Assembly: GCF_003315205.1 (NCBI RefSeq)
Contig: NZ_QNRR01000002.1
Coordinates: forward strand, 1,117,344-1,181,343
DNA length: 64,000 nt
From: Roseimicrobium gellanilyticum
GTDB lineage: Bacteria > Verrucomicrobiota > Verrucomicrobiia > Verrucomicrobiales > Verrucomicrobiaceae
Direction of reading: 5' to 3'
The notes beneath the pieces were generated by a model. It saw only the letters and a list, made by a program, of their open reading frames with translations, was not told the origin of the DNA and made no database searches. Shown here in pieces: positions 36,819-43,415 of the stretch (its first letter is position 1; each line of letters starts with the position of its first letter). The position numbers and the translations under genes were made by a program.

Positions 36819-37772
36819 CTACATCCCTGCCAGCATGGCCCTGCCTGCCTCCACATCTCTGGCGATTTGGGCCTTCAACGCATCCAGCCCGGAGAACTTC
36901 TGCTCGTCACGGAGTTTTTCGATAGAGGCAACTTCGAACTGTGCACCGTAGCAGTCGCCGGTGAAGTCCAGGAGATGCACTTCCAATGAGCGCTCGCCTT
37001 GCGATTCCACGGTAGGTCGCACGCCGAGGTTGGCGACTCCGGGCAGCACATCCTTGGGTGCGGCGATGCCACCACCGCTGAGCCAACGCACGGTCACGGC
37101 GTAGACACCATTGGGAGGGAGTTCTTCATTCTCCATGGCGACGTTTGCAGTGGGGAATCCAAGCTGATTACCAAGATGCCGGCCATGCACCACCTCGCCC
37201 ATCACGGTGTAGTCACGGCCCAGAAGCTGGCGGGCGCGTTTGAAGTCGCCACCTCGCACCGCCTCACGCACGAGCGTGCTGCTCACCACGGTGCCCTGCG
37301 CCTTCACCTCAGGCACGCCATACACGCCGAATCCGTGAAGTTGTCCCAGCTCCATGAGGTGGTGGATGTTTCCTCCCCTGCCCTTGCCAAAGCTCCACGT
37401 GTAGCCCACGGAAATGAATCCGAGTGGATTGCAGGCGCCGGTCAGGGCCTCGATGAATTGTTGCGCGTCCATCTTCGCGAAGTCCTCGTCAAAGGGACAC
37501 ACCAGCGTATGCGTGATGCCGAGGTCCTCGAGGATGCGCAGCTTGTGCCGGGTGCTGCACAGGAGACGTGGTGCGGCCTCAGGGCGCAGGACTTTGAGCG
37601 GATGCGGGTCGAAGGTCATCACCACCGCAGTGCCACCGTGTTTCTCCGTGTAGACCATGGCCTCGCGAATCACTTCCTGATGCCCGAGGTGTACGCCGTC
37701 AAACACACCGATGGCGAGTGCGAGTGGGCCGGGCAATTTGGCGAGGTCGTGAATGGAAGTGAGGTGATGCAC
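36819..37772 (-). CDS. ribF: Bifunctional riboflavin kinase / FAD synthetase
   Basis: 317 aa with a GTG start at 37772. The N-terminal FAD synthetase domain has AIGVFDGVHLGHQEVIREA (HxGH as HLGH) and TFDPHPLKVLRPE. The C-terminal riboflavin kinase domain has GRHLGNQLGFPTANVAM and PPNGVYAVTV, then LEVHLLDFTGDCYG. It converts riboflavin to FMN and FAD in the cytoplasm. In many bacteria it is the last gene of the nusA-infB-rbfA-truB operon; here it has the same strand and order but is cut off from truB by about 3 kb. A C(G/A)GT repeat array begins seven bases upstream of the start, so promoter and leader lie in repeat DNA. No FMN riboswitch is seen. Confidence 0.96.
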   Translation of the reverse strand: MHHLTSIHDLAKLPGPLALAIGVFDGVHLGHQEVIREAMVYTEKHGGTAVVMTFDPHPLKVLRPEAAPRLLCSTRHKLRILEDLGITHTLVCPFDEDFAKMDAQQFIEALTGACNPLGFISVGYTWSFGKGRGGNIHHLMELGQLHGFGVYGVPEVKAQGTVVSSTLVREAVRGGDFKRARQLLGRDYTVMGEVVHGRHLGNQLGFPTANVAMENEELPPNGVYAVTVRWLSGGGIAAPKDVLPGVANLGVRPTVESQGERSLEVHLLDFTGDCYGAQFEVASIEKLRDEQKFSGLDALKAQIARDVEAGRAMLAGM

Positions 37773-37778
37773 GGGAGG

Positions 37779-37861
37779 CGGTGATGCGGTGCGACAGTAA
37801 GCGGTACGACGGTGAGACGAGGAAGGCCGTTACGGGTGGTCAGTAGTCAGTAGTTAGTAGG
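37779..37861 (+). repeat. Composite C(G/A)GT repeat array upstream of ribF
   Basis: Units alternate 8 and 7 bases: CGGTGATG, CGGTGCGA, CAGTAAG, CGGTACGA, CGGTGAG (37779-37816). After a 24-base spacer come CAGTAGT, CAGTAGT, TAGTAGG (37841-37861). The same two-part composition, in the other orientation, occurs at 42722-42781, and the CGGT type recurs inverted at 40834-40868. Confidence 0.85.
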
Positions 37862-37892
37862 AGGTTGGGAGAAAGTCCACATACCGGGTGCA

Positions 37893-38159
37893 CTATCTTG
37901 TGACGCACCAGGCCACGCCCGACCAACCGAGGATGGCCACGAGGCTCAGCCATACCAGGGAGAGGCGCGAGTAGAAGACGAGGAATGCGCATGTCGCCGC
38001 GAGGAAGCTTGAGGTCATGACCAGAAGCATGCTTGGCCCGAGGGTTTCCGGGTACTTCTCACCCACGGACTTCCAGAACTGGAACACGCCAAAGCCGACT
38101 CCAAAGAGGACACCGAACACTGCGAGCAGGCGCATGGTGGGTTCGATGGTGGATTTCAT
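37893..38159 (-). CDS. Small membrane protein, 88 aa
   Basis: Three predicted membrane segments: LLAVFGVLFGVGFGVFQF, GPSMLLVMTSSFLAATCAFLVFY and LVWLSLVAILGWSGVAW, with a short charged loop WKSVGEKYPETLG. No family is recognised; small multi-span proteins like this are common and may be subunits or regulators of larger membrane systems. It is transcribed on the same strand as ribF and truB but lies in the variable insert between them, and it diverges from the next gene across an 88-base gap. Confidence 0.6.
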   Translation of the reverse strand: MKSTIEPTMRLLAVFGVLFGVGFGVFQFWKSVGEKYPETLGPSMLLVMTSSFLAATCAFLVFYSRLSLVWLSLVAILGWSGVAWCVTR

Positions 38160-38247
38160 GCGGGATGGTTGCGGGAGAGGCTACGGCTTCTTAAAGCGGG
38201 AGTCCAATGAACTCACGAGGATGGGTGGCCAGGAGAGGACGCACTGA

Positions 38248-38883
38248 ATGATGACCAAATTCACTCCCATTTCACGCGAGCTTCATAAGGACTTCACAGC
38301 TTCTTGGGACACTGCGCTCATGACCAAGAAGAGCCTCCTTCCTGTCCTGCTCGTGCCTACGTGCATCTTATCGATTCCCGCAGCGGCGATGTTGTTCCGG
38401 GTGGAAGGGTGGGCTTGGGGTGTGGCCGATTTCATCGTGATGTGGGTGCTCATTGCCAGCGTGATCCTCACGTACAAGCTGGTGACAAGGAAGGCGGCGG
38501 GAGGAAGCTACCGGTCCGCCACGGGTGTGGCCCTGTTTGCGGGCCTTGCGCTTGTCTGGGTGAATGGGGCGGTGGGGCTCATCGGGAGTGGGGAGAATCC
38601 GGCGAACCTTCTCTATGCCGGTGTACTTGCCATTGGTGTGATTGGGGCGGTGAAGGCGCGGTTTGAACCTCTGGGTATGGGCTGGACGTTGTTCGTGATG
38701 ACGTTTGCGCAGCTTCTCGTTCCCTTCGTGGCTCTGATGGTAAGGCCCGGCGATTTCAGCCCTGGGGTGCTGCCGGTGCTTGGACTGAACGGGGTCTTTG
38801 TGTTGCTGTTTGCGGGTTCCGCGTTGCTGTTCTGGAGGGCGGCAAGAAAGGGTGACTGTACCCGAACGAAAATGGTCGCATGA
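38248..38883 (+). CDS. Multi-span membrane protein, 211 aa
   Basis: The ATG at 38248 follows AGGAGAGGACG, a usable ribosome site; an internal ATG at 38320 is the alternative. After a polar N-terminus there are about six membrane spans, including LLPVLLVPTCILSIPAAAML, VADFIVMWVLIASVILTYKL, GVALFAGLALVWVNGAVGLI, LLYAGVLAIGVIGAVKA, LFVMTFAQLLVPFVALMV and GLNGVFVLLFAGSALLFW. There is no catalytic motif and no family is recognised. Its last codons overlap the first codons of the next gene by four bases, suggesting translational coupling. It lies in the insert that separates truB from ribF. Confidence 0.7.
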   Translation: MMTKFTPISRELHKDFTASWDTALMTKKSLLPVLLVPTCILSIPAAAMLFRVEGWAWGVADFIVMWVLIASVILTYKLVTRKAAGGSYRSATGVALFAGLALVWVNGAVGLIGSGENPANLLYAGVLAIGVIGAVKARFEPLGMGWTLFVMTFAQLLVPFVALMVRPGDFSPGVLPVLGLNGVFVLLFAGSALLFWRAARKGDCTRTKMVA

Positions 38884-39371
38884 GCTGTCCATACAGAACG
38901 AATGGATGCGAAAGGACAGGCCCTATGATGCTTGGTGATGCTGCCACTTCTATCTGCGTCGGCGACATCGTCTATGAGGCCACGATGAGAGCGAACCACA
39001 GCATCGAGAGTGCGCGAGATGAATTCAAACGCAGTGTAAATCCAGACGAGTTGCGTTCTTGGGTATTGGCGCAATTCAGGAAGCATCCCGGAGGCGGATG
39101 CATCGAAGAAGCCGTACACGACTGGCCCGAGACTTTTCCTCAACTACCAACGAGGCGCTTTCTTTTGAGCCTCTATCCCTCTAGCAAGCCACACGGCTTT
39201 GAGCCCCGACTGGAAGCACGTTTGAGATGGGGCTTTTTCGACCAGAACCTGACGGTGACGGTTCTACTGAAATCCGACGGTACGCCTGCGGATGTGGAGG
39301 ATGAGGAGTGGCTACCCACTGCTCAGAAGTGGGCCAAGGGAATTTCATTCCGCCAGCCCCACAACGATTGA
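38880..39371 (+). CDS. Hypothetical protein, 163 aa (paralog of next gene)
   Basis: The start overlaps the stop of the membrane protein. The core ARDEFKRSVNPDELRSWVLA is nearly identical in pattern to ARDEFKSTVNPDELRAWALF of the following gene, and both end with a strand pattern WGFFDQNLTVTVLLKSDGTP / WSFRNQDLTIAVWLNPDGRP. Unlike its paralog, this copy has lost the membrane span: the N-terminal residues (MSCPYRTNGCERTGPMML) do not look like a signal or anchor, so the original start may have been replaced, or the copy may be a decaying duplicate that is still open. Function is unknown. Confidence 0.6.
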   Translation: MSCPYRTNGCERTGPMMLGDAATSICVGDIVYEATMRANHSIESARDEFKRSVNPDELRSWVLAQFRKHPGGGCIEEAVHDWPETFPQLPTRRFLLSLYPSSKPHGFEPRLEARLRWGFFDQNLTVTVLLKSDGTPADVEDEEWLPTAQKWAKGISFRQPHND

Positions 39372-39389
39372 GCACCTCAAAAGTATGCC

Positions 39390-39842
39390 GTGAACCACTC
39401 CCTGCACGCTCATCAATACCTCCCACAGCTTGGAAACAGCAATGGCCCGGGCTCGAAAAGAAGCGGATTCGGCTGCCTGGTAGCAGTGTTGGTTTGTGCG
39501 GCACCAGTCATTTGGATGGCCTCTATGCTCATATGGCCATCTTACCAAGCGAACCGGGCTCGCGATGAATTTAAGAGCACCGTGAATCCCGATGAGCTGC
39601 GTGCGTGGGCGCTGTTCCAACTGAGCAGGCATCCCGAAAGTGATTACGTCAGAGATGCCGCAAAGGAGTGGCCGGCGAATTTCCCACATTTCCGCGCGGA
39701 CAGCTTCCACCAGTTTCTACATCACGCGAATGAGAGTGAGGGACCCAACGGCAGGAGAGGCGTCATATTGGCGTGGAGCTTTCGCAACCAAGACCTGACG
39801 ATCGCAGTTTGGCTCAATCCCGATGGACGGCCGCCGAGATAG
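39390..39842 (+). CDS. Membrane-anchored hypothetical protein, 150 aa (paralog of previous gene)
   Basis: One N-terminal membrane span (FGCLVAVLVCAAPVIWMASML) followed by a soluble domain sharing the ARDEFKxxVNPDELRxW core and the NQDLTIAVWLNPDGRP end with the preceding gene. The conserved parts suggest a small alpha/beta domain displayed on the membrane. The start codon GTG or ATG at 39390 lies 18 bases after the previous stop. The family is unknown to me. A 250-base gap follows containing the GGCGGGT hairpin repeat. Confidence 0.6.
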   Translation: MNHSLHAHQYLPQLGNSNGPGSKRSGFGCLVAVLVCAAPVIWMASMLIWPSYQANRARDEFKSTVNPDELRAWALFQLSRHPESDYVRDAAKEWPANFPHFRADSFHQFLHHANESEGPNGRRGVILAWSFRNQDLTIAVWLNPDGRPPR

Positions 39843-39948
39843 GAGATGATCCAAGGCTGTGGTCAAAGGGAATCATCATCAGGCGGTCCATCTGGCAGTG
39901 AGCATTTCCAAGTTTTTACATAGAATCGAGTACGATACTGCAGTGAGA

Positions 39949-40000
39949 GGCGGGTAGGAAAACCCGCCAAACGCTGTCCGGTCAGGAGACCGACTTCCTG
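39949..40000 (+). repeat. GGCGGGT hairpin repeat, copy 1
   Basis: GGCGGGT-AGGAAA-ACCCGCC is a perfect 7-bp hairpin, followed by ACGCTGTC and CGGTC-AGGA-GACCG, a second hairpin. A second copy, in the other orientation, lies at 60168-60220 and keeps both hairpins and nearly all sequence between. Both loops contain AGGA. It may be a REP-like repeat or a structured RNA; no known family is recognised. Confidence 0.75.
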
Positions 40001-40136
40001 TGCACGCTCCGCCTTCGACTGCCAGGCTTTTCAACCTTGTGCACCAATGTGTCTCCTGATATCCCTGTAGCCACCCGCACGTTTTTTAACCAGCATGCGG
40101 CATTCAGGAAGTCACCTCATCTCACTCCCTCTGCAA

Positions 40137-40574
40137 ATGAAATTAAACGCCTGCGTGTCGTTCCTGTGCGGGTGCTTTGTCACCCTTGTCGCCTGGTTTG
40201 GTTTCATCCATCTGCCACTAGCGAAAAGAAATGCGGACATTTTCGGTCACTGGGAAGGTCCGGCTGGCGGAATTTGGTTTGACGCGTCGGGCCGGTACTT
40301 CCAGTTGGATATCATGCATACGTTCTTTTATGGTCATTGGACGAGCAAGAGCAGCGACACGTGCCATCTACAATTCTACGACCTTCTAGGAGAGAAGCCT
40401 GTCACAGACCGCGTCGATATGCAGGGCACCGTCACCTTGGAGAGCAGCGGTTCGAATCCAGTAGCGGTGATTACCATACCTGATGGCACGACGCTCAGGT
40501 TCACCTATGCAGGTCCTCCGAGCGATGATATGAGCGGAATAGATACCTCCATGAAGGAACTTCAGGATCAATGA
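40137..40574 (+). CDS. Hypothetical exported or membrane-anchored protein, 145 aa
   Basis: The ATG at 40137 opens MKLNACVSFLCGCFVTLVAW, a short basic N-terminus plus hydrophobic stretch acting as signal or anchor; a longer frame from 40095 adds 14 unlikely residues. The rest is Gly/Trp/Phe-rich and beta-strand-like (DIFGHWEGPAGGIWFDASGR, TVTLESSGSNPVAVITI), resembling small lipocalin-like or META-type barrels in pattern only. No family can be assigned. It is the last gene of the insert between ribF and truB, before a 300-base gap that holds a CTCGCGAAGG inverted repeat (40765-40810) and the array at 40834-40868. Confidence 0.6.
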   Translation: MKLNACVSFLCGCFVTLVAWFGFIHLPLAKRNADIFGHWEGPAGGIWFDASGRYFQLDIMHTFFYGHWTSKSSDTCHLQFYDLLGEKPVTDRVDMQGTVTLESSGSNPVAVITIPDGTTLRFTYAGPPSDDMSGIDTSMKELQDQ

Positions 40575-40833
40575 GGATGACCTGTGAGCAGCCGAAAATG
40601 TGATACTGCACCAAGGCCCGACGCATCGCCTTGGGATGGAGTGGACTCACATGTCTCACGTTTTGCTCCATGAGAGCAAAGCACATCAGGACAAGAGCAC
40701 TCCCCTTTTTCGTTCTCTTGCGCCTATTCTCTCAAGCGGGCACCAAGCGATGCCGCAGACCCACTGACTCGCGAAGGGAATCCTCCTTCGTCGGGCTTCG
40801 CTAACGCGAGCCATGTTGAATGCGGCACGACTC

Positions 40834-40868
40834 CACCACCGCACCACTTACCGCTCACCGCCGCACCG
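40834..40868 (-). repeat. C(G/A)GT-type array after truB, inverted relative to the ribF array
   Basis: Read on the minus strand: CGGTGCGG, CGGTGAG, CGGTAAG, TGGTGCGG, TGGTGG. The 8/7-base alternation and words match those at 37779 and 42722. It lies just beyond the truB stop and marks the right edge of the insert that separates truB from ribF, facing the ribF copy in inverted orientation. Confidence 0.75.
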
Positions 40869-40874
40869 GACAAA

Positions 40875-41606
40875 CTACACCCCGCGCAGCTTCGACACAT
40901 CATACAGCGAGTACATGCTGCTGATGACCTCTTCGCGGCGACCTTCCTTCAAAGCATCGAAGGTGGTGAACTTGCCGGGGACGAAGGTGAAGTGGCCGGA
41001 GCGGGTGCGGCGGAGGGCGCTCAGATGGGCGCCACAGCCGAGACGCTGGCCGAGGTCATGCGCGTAGGTGCGGACGTAGAAGCCTTTGCTGCAGGTGACC
41101 TTGAAATCGATCTCGGGCAGGGCGAAGCGGCTGATCTCGTAGTTGAACACATGCACGAGGCGCGGCTCGCGCTCCACTTCCTGACCTTTTCGGGCGAGCT
41201 TGTAGAGGGGCACACCGTCTTTCTTGATGGCGCTGACCATCGGAGGCGTTTGGTAGAAGTCCCCCATCTGCACATCAAACGCGGCGCGGACCTGGGCCTC
41301 CGTGAGGTCGGCAGGAACTTCCTTCGTTTCCAAGGGTTCGCCTTCCTTGTCCTGCGTGCTGGTGGTGGTGCCAAGCGTCGCGGTGCCGAGGTACTCCTTG
41401 TCCTCGCTCATGAGCAGGTCCTGGATGCGGGTGGCACTGCCGATCACGAGGATGAGCATGCCGGTGGCCATGGGGTCGAGAGTACCGCAGTGGCCAATCT
41501 TGCGTGTATTGAGACAACGACGTGCGACCGCCACCACATCGTGGGAGGTCATGTCCGGGCTTTTGTCGACAAGGAGGACGCCGTTAACTGAGTCGTTTGA
41601 TTTCAT
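40875..41606 (-). CDS. truB: tRNA pseudouridine-55 synthase
   Basis: 243 aa from the ATG at 41606 (MKSNDSVNGVLLVDKSPDMT). It isomerises U55 of tRNAs in the T loop. Family motifs: GVLLVDKSPDMTSHDVV, KIGHCGTLDPMATGMLIL with the catalytic Asp, then YLGTATLGTTTSTQDKEGE, and RLVHVFNYEISRF and CSKGFYVRTYAHDLGQ. It is shorter than E. coli TruB and seems to lack most of the C-terminal PUA-type extension. Its start overlaps the end of the DHH gene by 23 bases, so they are translationally coupled. In a standard operon ribF would follow directly. Confidence 0.96.
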   Translation of the reverse strand: MKSNDSVNGVLLVDKSPDMTSHDVVAVARRCLNTRKIGHCGTLDPMATGMLILVIGSATRIQDLLMSEDKEYLGTATLGTTTSTQDKEGEPLETKEVPADLTEAQVRAAFDVQMGDFYQTPPMVSAIKKDGVPLYKLARKGQEVEREPRLVHVFNYEISRFALPEIDFKVTCSKGFYVRTYAHDLGQRLGCGAHLSALRRTRSGHFTFVPGKFTTFDALKEGRREEVISSMYSLYDVSKLRGV

Positions 41607-42564
41607 TTTGCAGGGAGTCAAAGAAGCGTGCCTCGGCTGTGGCAATGGGGCCGGGCATGCGGGCGCCGGCAGCCATCCGGTGGCCGCCTCCGCCAAATTC
41701 AGCACATACTTTCGACACATCGAGACGGGGATCCTTGCTGCGGGCGCTGATGCGGATCTTGCCGTCGGGCATGTCTTCAAAAATCACGGCGGCGATGACG
41801 CCTTCGATGGTGCGCAGGGAGTCGATGAGCCCCTCGGTATCGCCGGGCTCCATCTGCACCGCCTTCTGCGTCTCCATCGTGAGCGCCCAGCTCGCGATGC
41901 GTCCGTCGCACGTGAGTTGCATCTCATTGAGCAGCGCCTTCAGCAGTAGCGTGCGGCGCAGGGGGTGGCTCTGGTAGAGGCTGCGGGCGAGCTCGGCGGT
42001 GTCCAGCCCCTGCTCCATCATCTCCGCCACGATGCGATGCGTGCGCGGTGACGTATTATCATACTGAAAGGAGCCGGTGTCCGTGCTGATCGCAGCGAAG
42101 AGATTCTGCCGGATGCCATCATCCATGGGGAACCCATGGTGTGAGAGAAGCTCATACACAATCTCACCCGTGGCGGGATAGCTGATGTCGATGAAATTGA
42201 GGTGCCCGTACTGCGGGTTGGTGCCGTGGTGGTCGATGTTCACCAGCAGGGGTGCCTTCCCCATGCAGCCATTCACACGGTCACCGAGGCGGGGCTTCGT
42301 GGCGGTATCGAGCGCCACAGCCACATCGATGTCCAGCGCCTGGCCATCCGCACGCTGGATGAGCTCCGTGCCCGGGAGAAACGTCAGATTCCCCGGCACC
42401 TCATCTTCACTGATGATGTGCACCGTCTTCCCTGCGAGTGCGAGGCTACGACCCAGTGCCACGATAGAGCCGATGGAGTCCCCATCTGGCCGCACGTGGG
42501 AGGCGACGGCGATGGTCTTCGCGTCGCGGAGCGTGGTGGCGATGGTGGAGAGGGAGTCGGACAT
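41584..42564 (-). CDS. DHH/DHHA1 phosphoesterase, NrnA-like (nanoRNase/pAp phosphatase)
   Basis: 326 aa from the ATG at 42564 (MSDSLSTIATTLRDAKTIAV). Motifs: SHVRPDGDSIGSIVALGR, VALDTATKPRLG, NIDHHGTNPQYG (the DHH motif), and the C-terminal DHHA1 GGGGHRMAAGARMPG. Family members degrade 2-5-nt RNAs and dephosphorylate pAp in the cytoplasm. This gene commonly lies between rbfA and truB in many phyla, as here. It overlaps truB. The spacer upstream (42565-42772) holds a CACAGAG-type repeat and a composite repeat array instead of a normal short gap. Confidence 0.93.
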   Translation of the reverse strand: MSDSLSTIATTLRDAKTIAVASHVRPDGDSIGSIVALGRSLALAGKTVHIISEDEVPGNLTFLPGTELIQRADGQALDIDVAVALDTATKPRLGDRVNGCMGKAPLLVNIDHHGTNPQYGHLNFIDISYPATGEIVYELLSHHGFPMDDGIRQNLFAAISTDTGSFQYDNTSPRTHRIVAEMMEQGLDTAELARSLYQSHPLRRTLLLKALLNEMQLTCDGRIASWALTMETQKAVQMEPGDTEGLIDSLRTIEGVIAAVIFEDMPDGKIRISARSKDPRLDVSKVCAEFGGGGHRMAAGARMPGPIATAEARFFDSLQNEIKRLS

Positions 42565-42618
42565 GGCAGGTGCGACGGTTGGGAAGGTGGTACTGGGTGT
42601 GTTTTCGTGCAGGGTGTT

Positions 42619-42647
42619 CAACACAGAGACACAGAGACGCAGAGGAA
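42619..42647 (+). repeat. ACACAGAG-type dispersed repeat
   Basis: AACACAGAGACACAGAGACG followed by CAGAGGAAC. This purine-rich motif is of the same kind as the (GCAAAG/GCAGAGG) words of the foldback at 59852-60470. It lies between the DHH start and the repeat array at 42722. Confidence 0.6.
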
Positions 42648-42721
42648 CTTCGGAGACTGAAACAGGGGTGATCAATGGCCAGATCGTGATGGATGACGTG
42701 TTGCTTCGGTTTGGCGCATGG

Positions 42722-42781
42722 ACTGACTACTGACTGACCGTCCTACCGCTTACCGTCGCACCGCTCACCGTCCTACCGCTT
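42722..42781 (-). repeat. Composite repeat array between rbfA and the DHH gene
   Basis: Read on the minus strand: CGGTAGGA, CGGTGAG, CGGTGCGA, CGGTAAG, CGGTAGGA, CGGTCAGT, CAGTAGT, CAGT. Here the CGGT units run directly into CAGTAGT units, showing that the two repeat types belong to one family. It overlaps the end of the rbfA gene by a few bases. Confidence 0.85.
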
Positions 42782-43198
42782 CCCATCCTCCCGCGCATCT
42801 TCCCCTTCCTCCCCGTCACCATCACCTTCACCCTCCTCCACCACCGGCTCTTCATCTGGCAGTGGTTCAGGCAGGTTTTCGATGATGTTCAGCACGCGCA
42901 CGCCGCGCTCGATGGAGTCGGTCGCCTTGAAGTGGAGCTGGGGTGAGTTTTTCAGGGTGACTCGCTTGTACAGCTCGCGCGAGATGATGGAGCGGCTGCT
43001 GTGGAGCTTCTTGATGATGTCCTCATGCGGCATGGAATCGCCCAGGATGCTCACGTGAATGTTCGCATGCTTCAGGTCCGTGGTGATTTCCACGTCATGA
43101 ATGGTGACGAAGCATCCCTTGAAGGTGAGGTTGCGGTCCAGGATGGGGCCGAGCTCACGCTTGATGAGTTCGGTGACGCGCTTGAGGCGGTGGTTCAT
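42773..43198 (-). CDS. rbfA: Ribosome-binding factor A
   Basis: 141 aa. MNHRLKRVTELIKRELGPIL is the usual start, followed by FVTIHDVEITTDLKHANIHV, the KH-like core, and LYKRVTLKNSPQLHFKATDS, the conserved RxxPxLxFxxDxS region with slight variation. The C-terminus is an acidic low-complexity tail (EEPVVEEGEGDGDGEEGEDA) absent from E. coli. It binds the free 30S subunit and aids 16S 5-prime end maturation. It lies between infB and the DHH gene as expected, but with repeat arrays on both sides; the stop overlaps the downstream array. Confidence 0.95.
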   Translation of the reverse strand: MNHRLKRVTELIKRELGPILDRNLTFKGCFVTIHDVEITTDLKHANIHVSILGDSMPHEDIIKKLHSSRSIISRELYKRVTLKNSPQLHFKATDSIERGVRVLNIIENLPEPLPDEEPVVEEGEGDGDGEEGEDAREDGKR

Positions 43199-43229
43199 GG
43201 CGGTGGTGAGTCAGGGAGAAAAATGGCTG

Positions 43230-43374
43230 AGTAATCAGTGGGTCAGTAAACAGAATTCAGCGGAGAACCGTAGGAAGCAGCGACGTAAGAGGCTCATTGG
43301 AACAACCTGTCGCCGTTCCAAGAGATGGAAAGCGACACTGTTCACTGCTTACTGAATACTGATCACTGTTTACT
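43230..43374. repeat. Empty heptamer-bounded element between infB and rbfA
   Basis: The left array (43230-43260) reads AGTAATC, AGTGGGTC, AGTAAAC, AGAATTC, AG. The right array (43338-43374) reads CTGTTCA, CTGCTTA, CTGAATA, CTGATCA, CTGTTTA, CT. The interior (77 bases) holds no gene but has a TTGGAAC/GTTCCAA hairpin. Left arms of this and the 27894 element share the 7-8-7-7 spacing with a GGTC word; right arms share five units. Confidence 0.85.
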
Positions 43375-43415
43375 TGAGCGGGAGCATCACCCTGTGAGCG
43401 AGCCCCCACACCACC

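Noticed and set aside
37773..37892. FMN riboswitch upstream of ribF
   Set aside because: The leader consists of C(G/A)GT repeats and lacks the conserved RFN element core.
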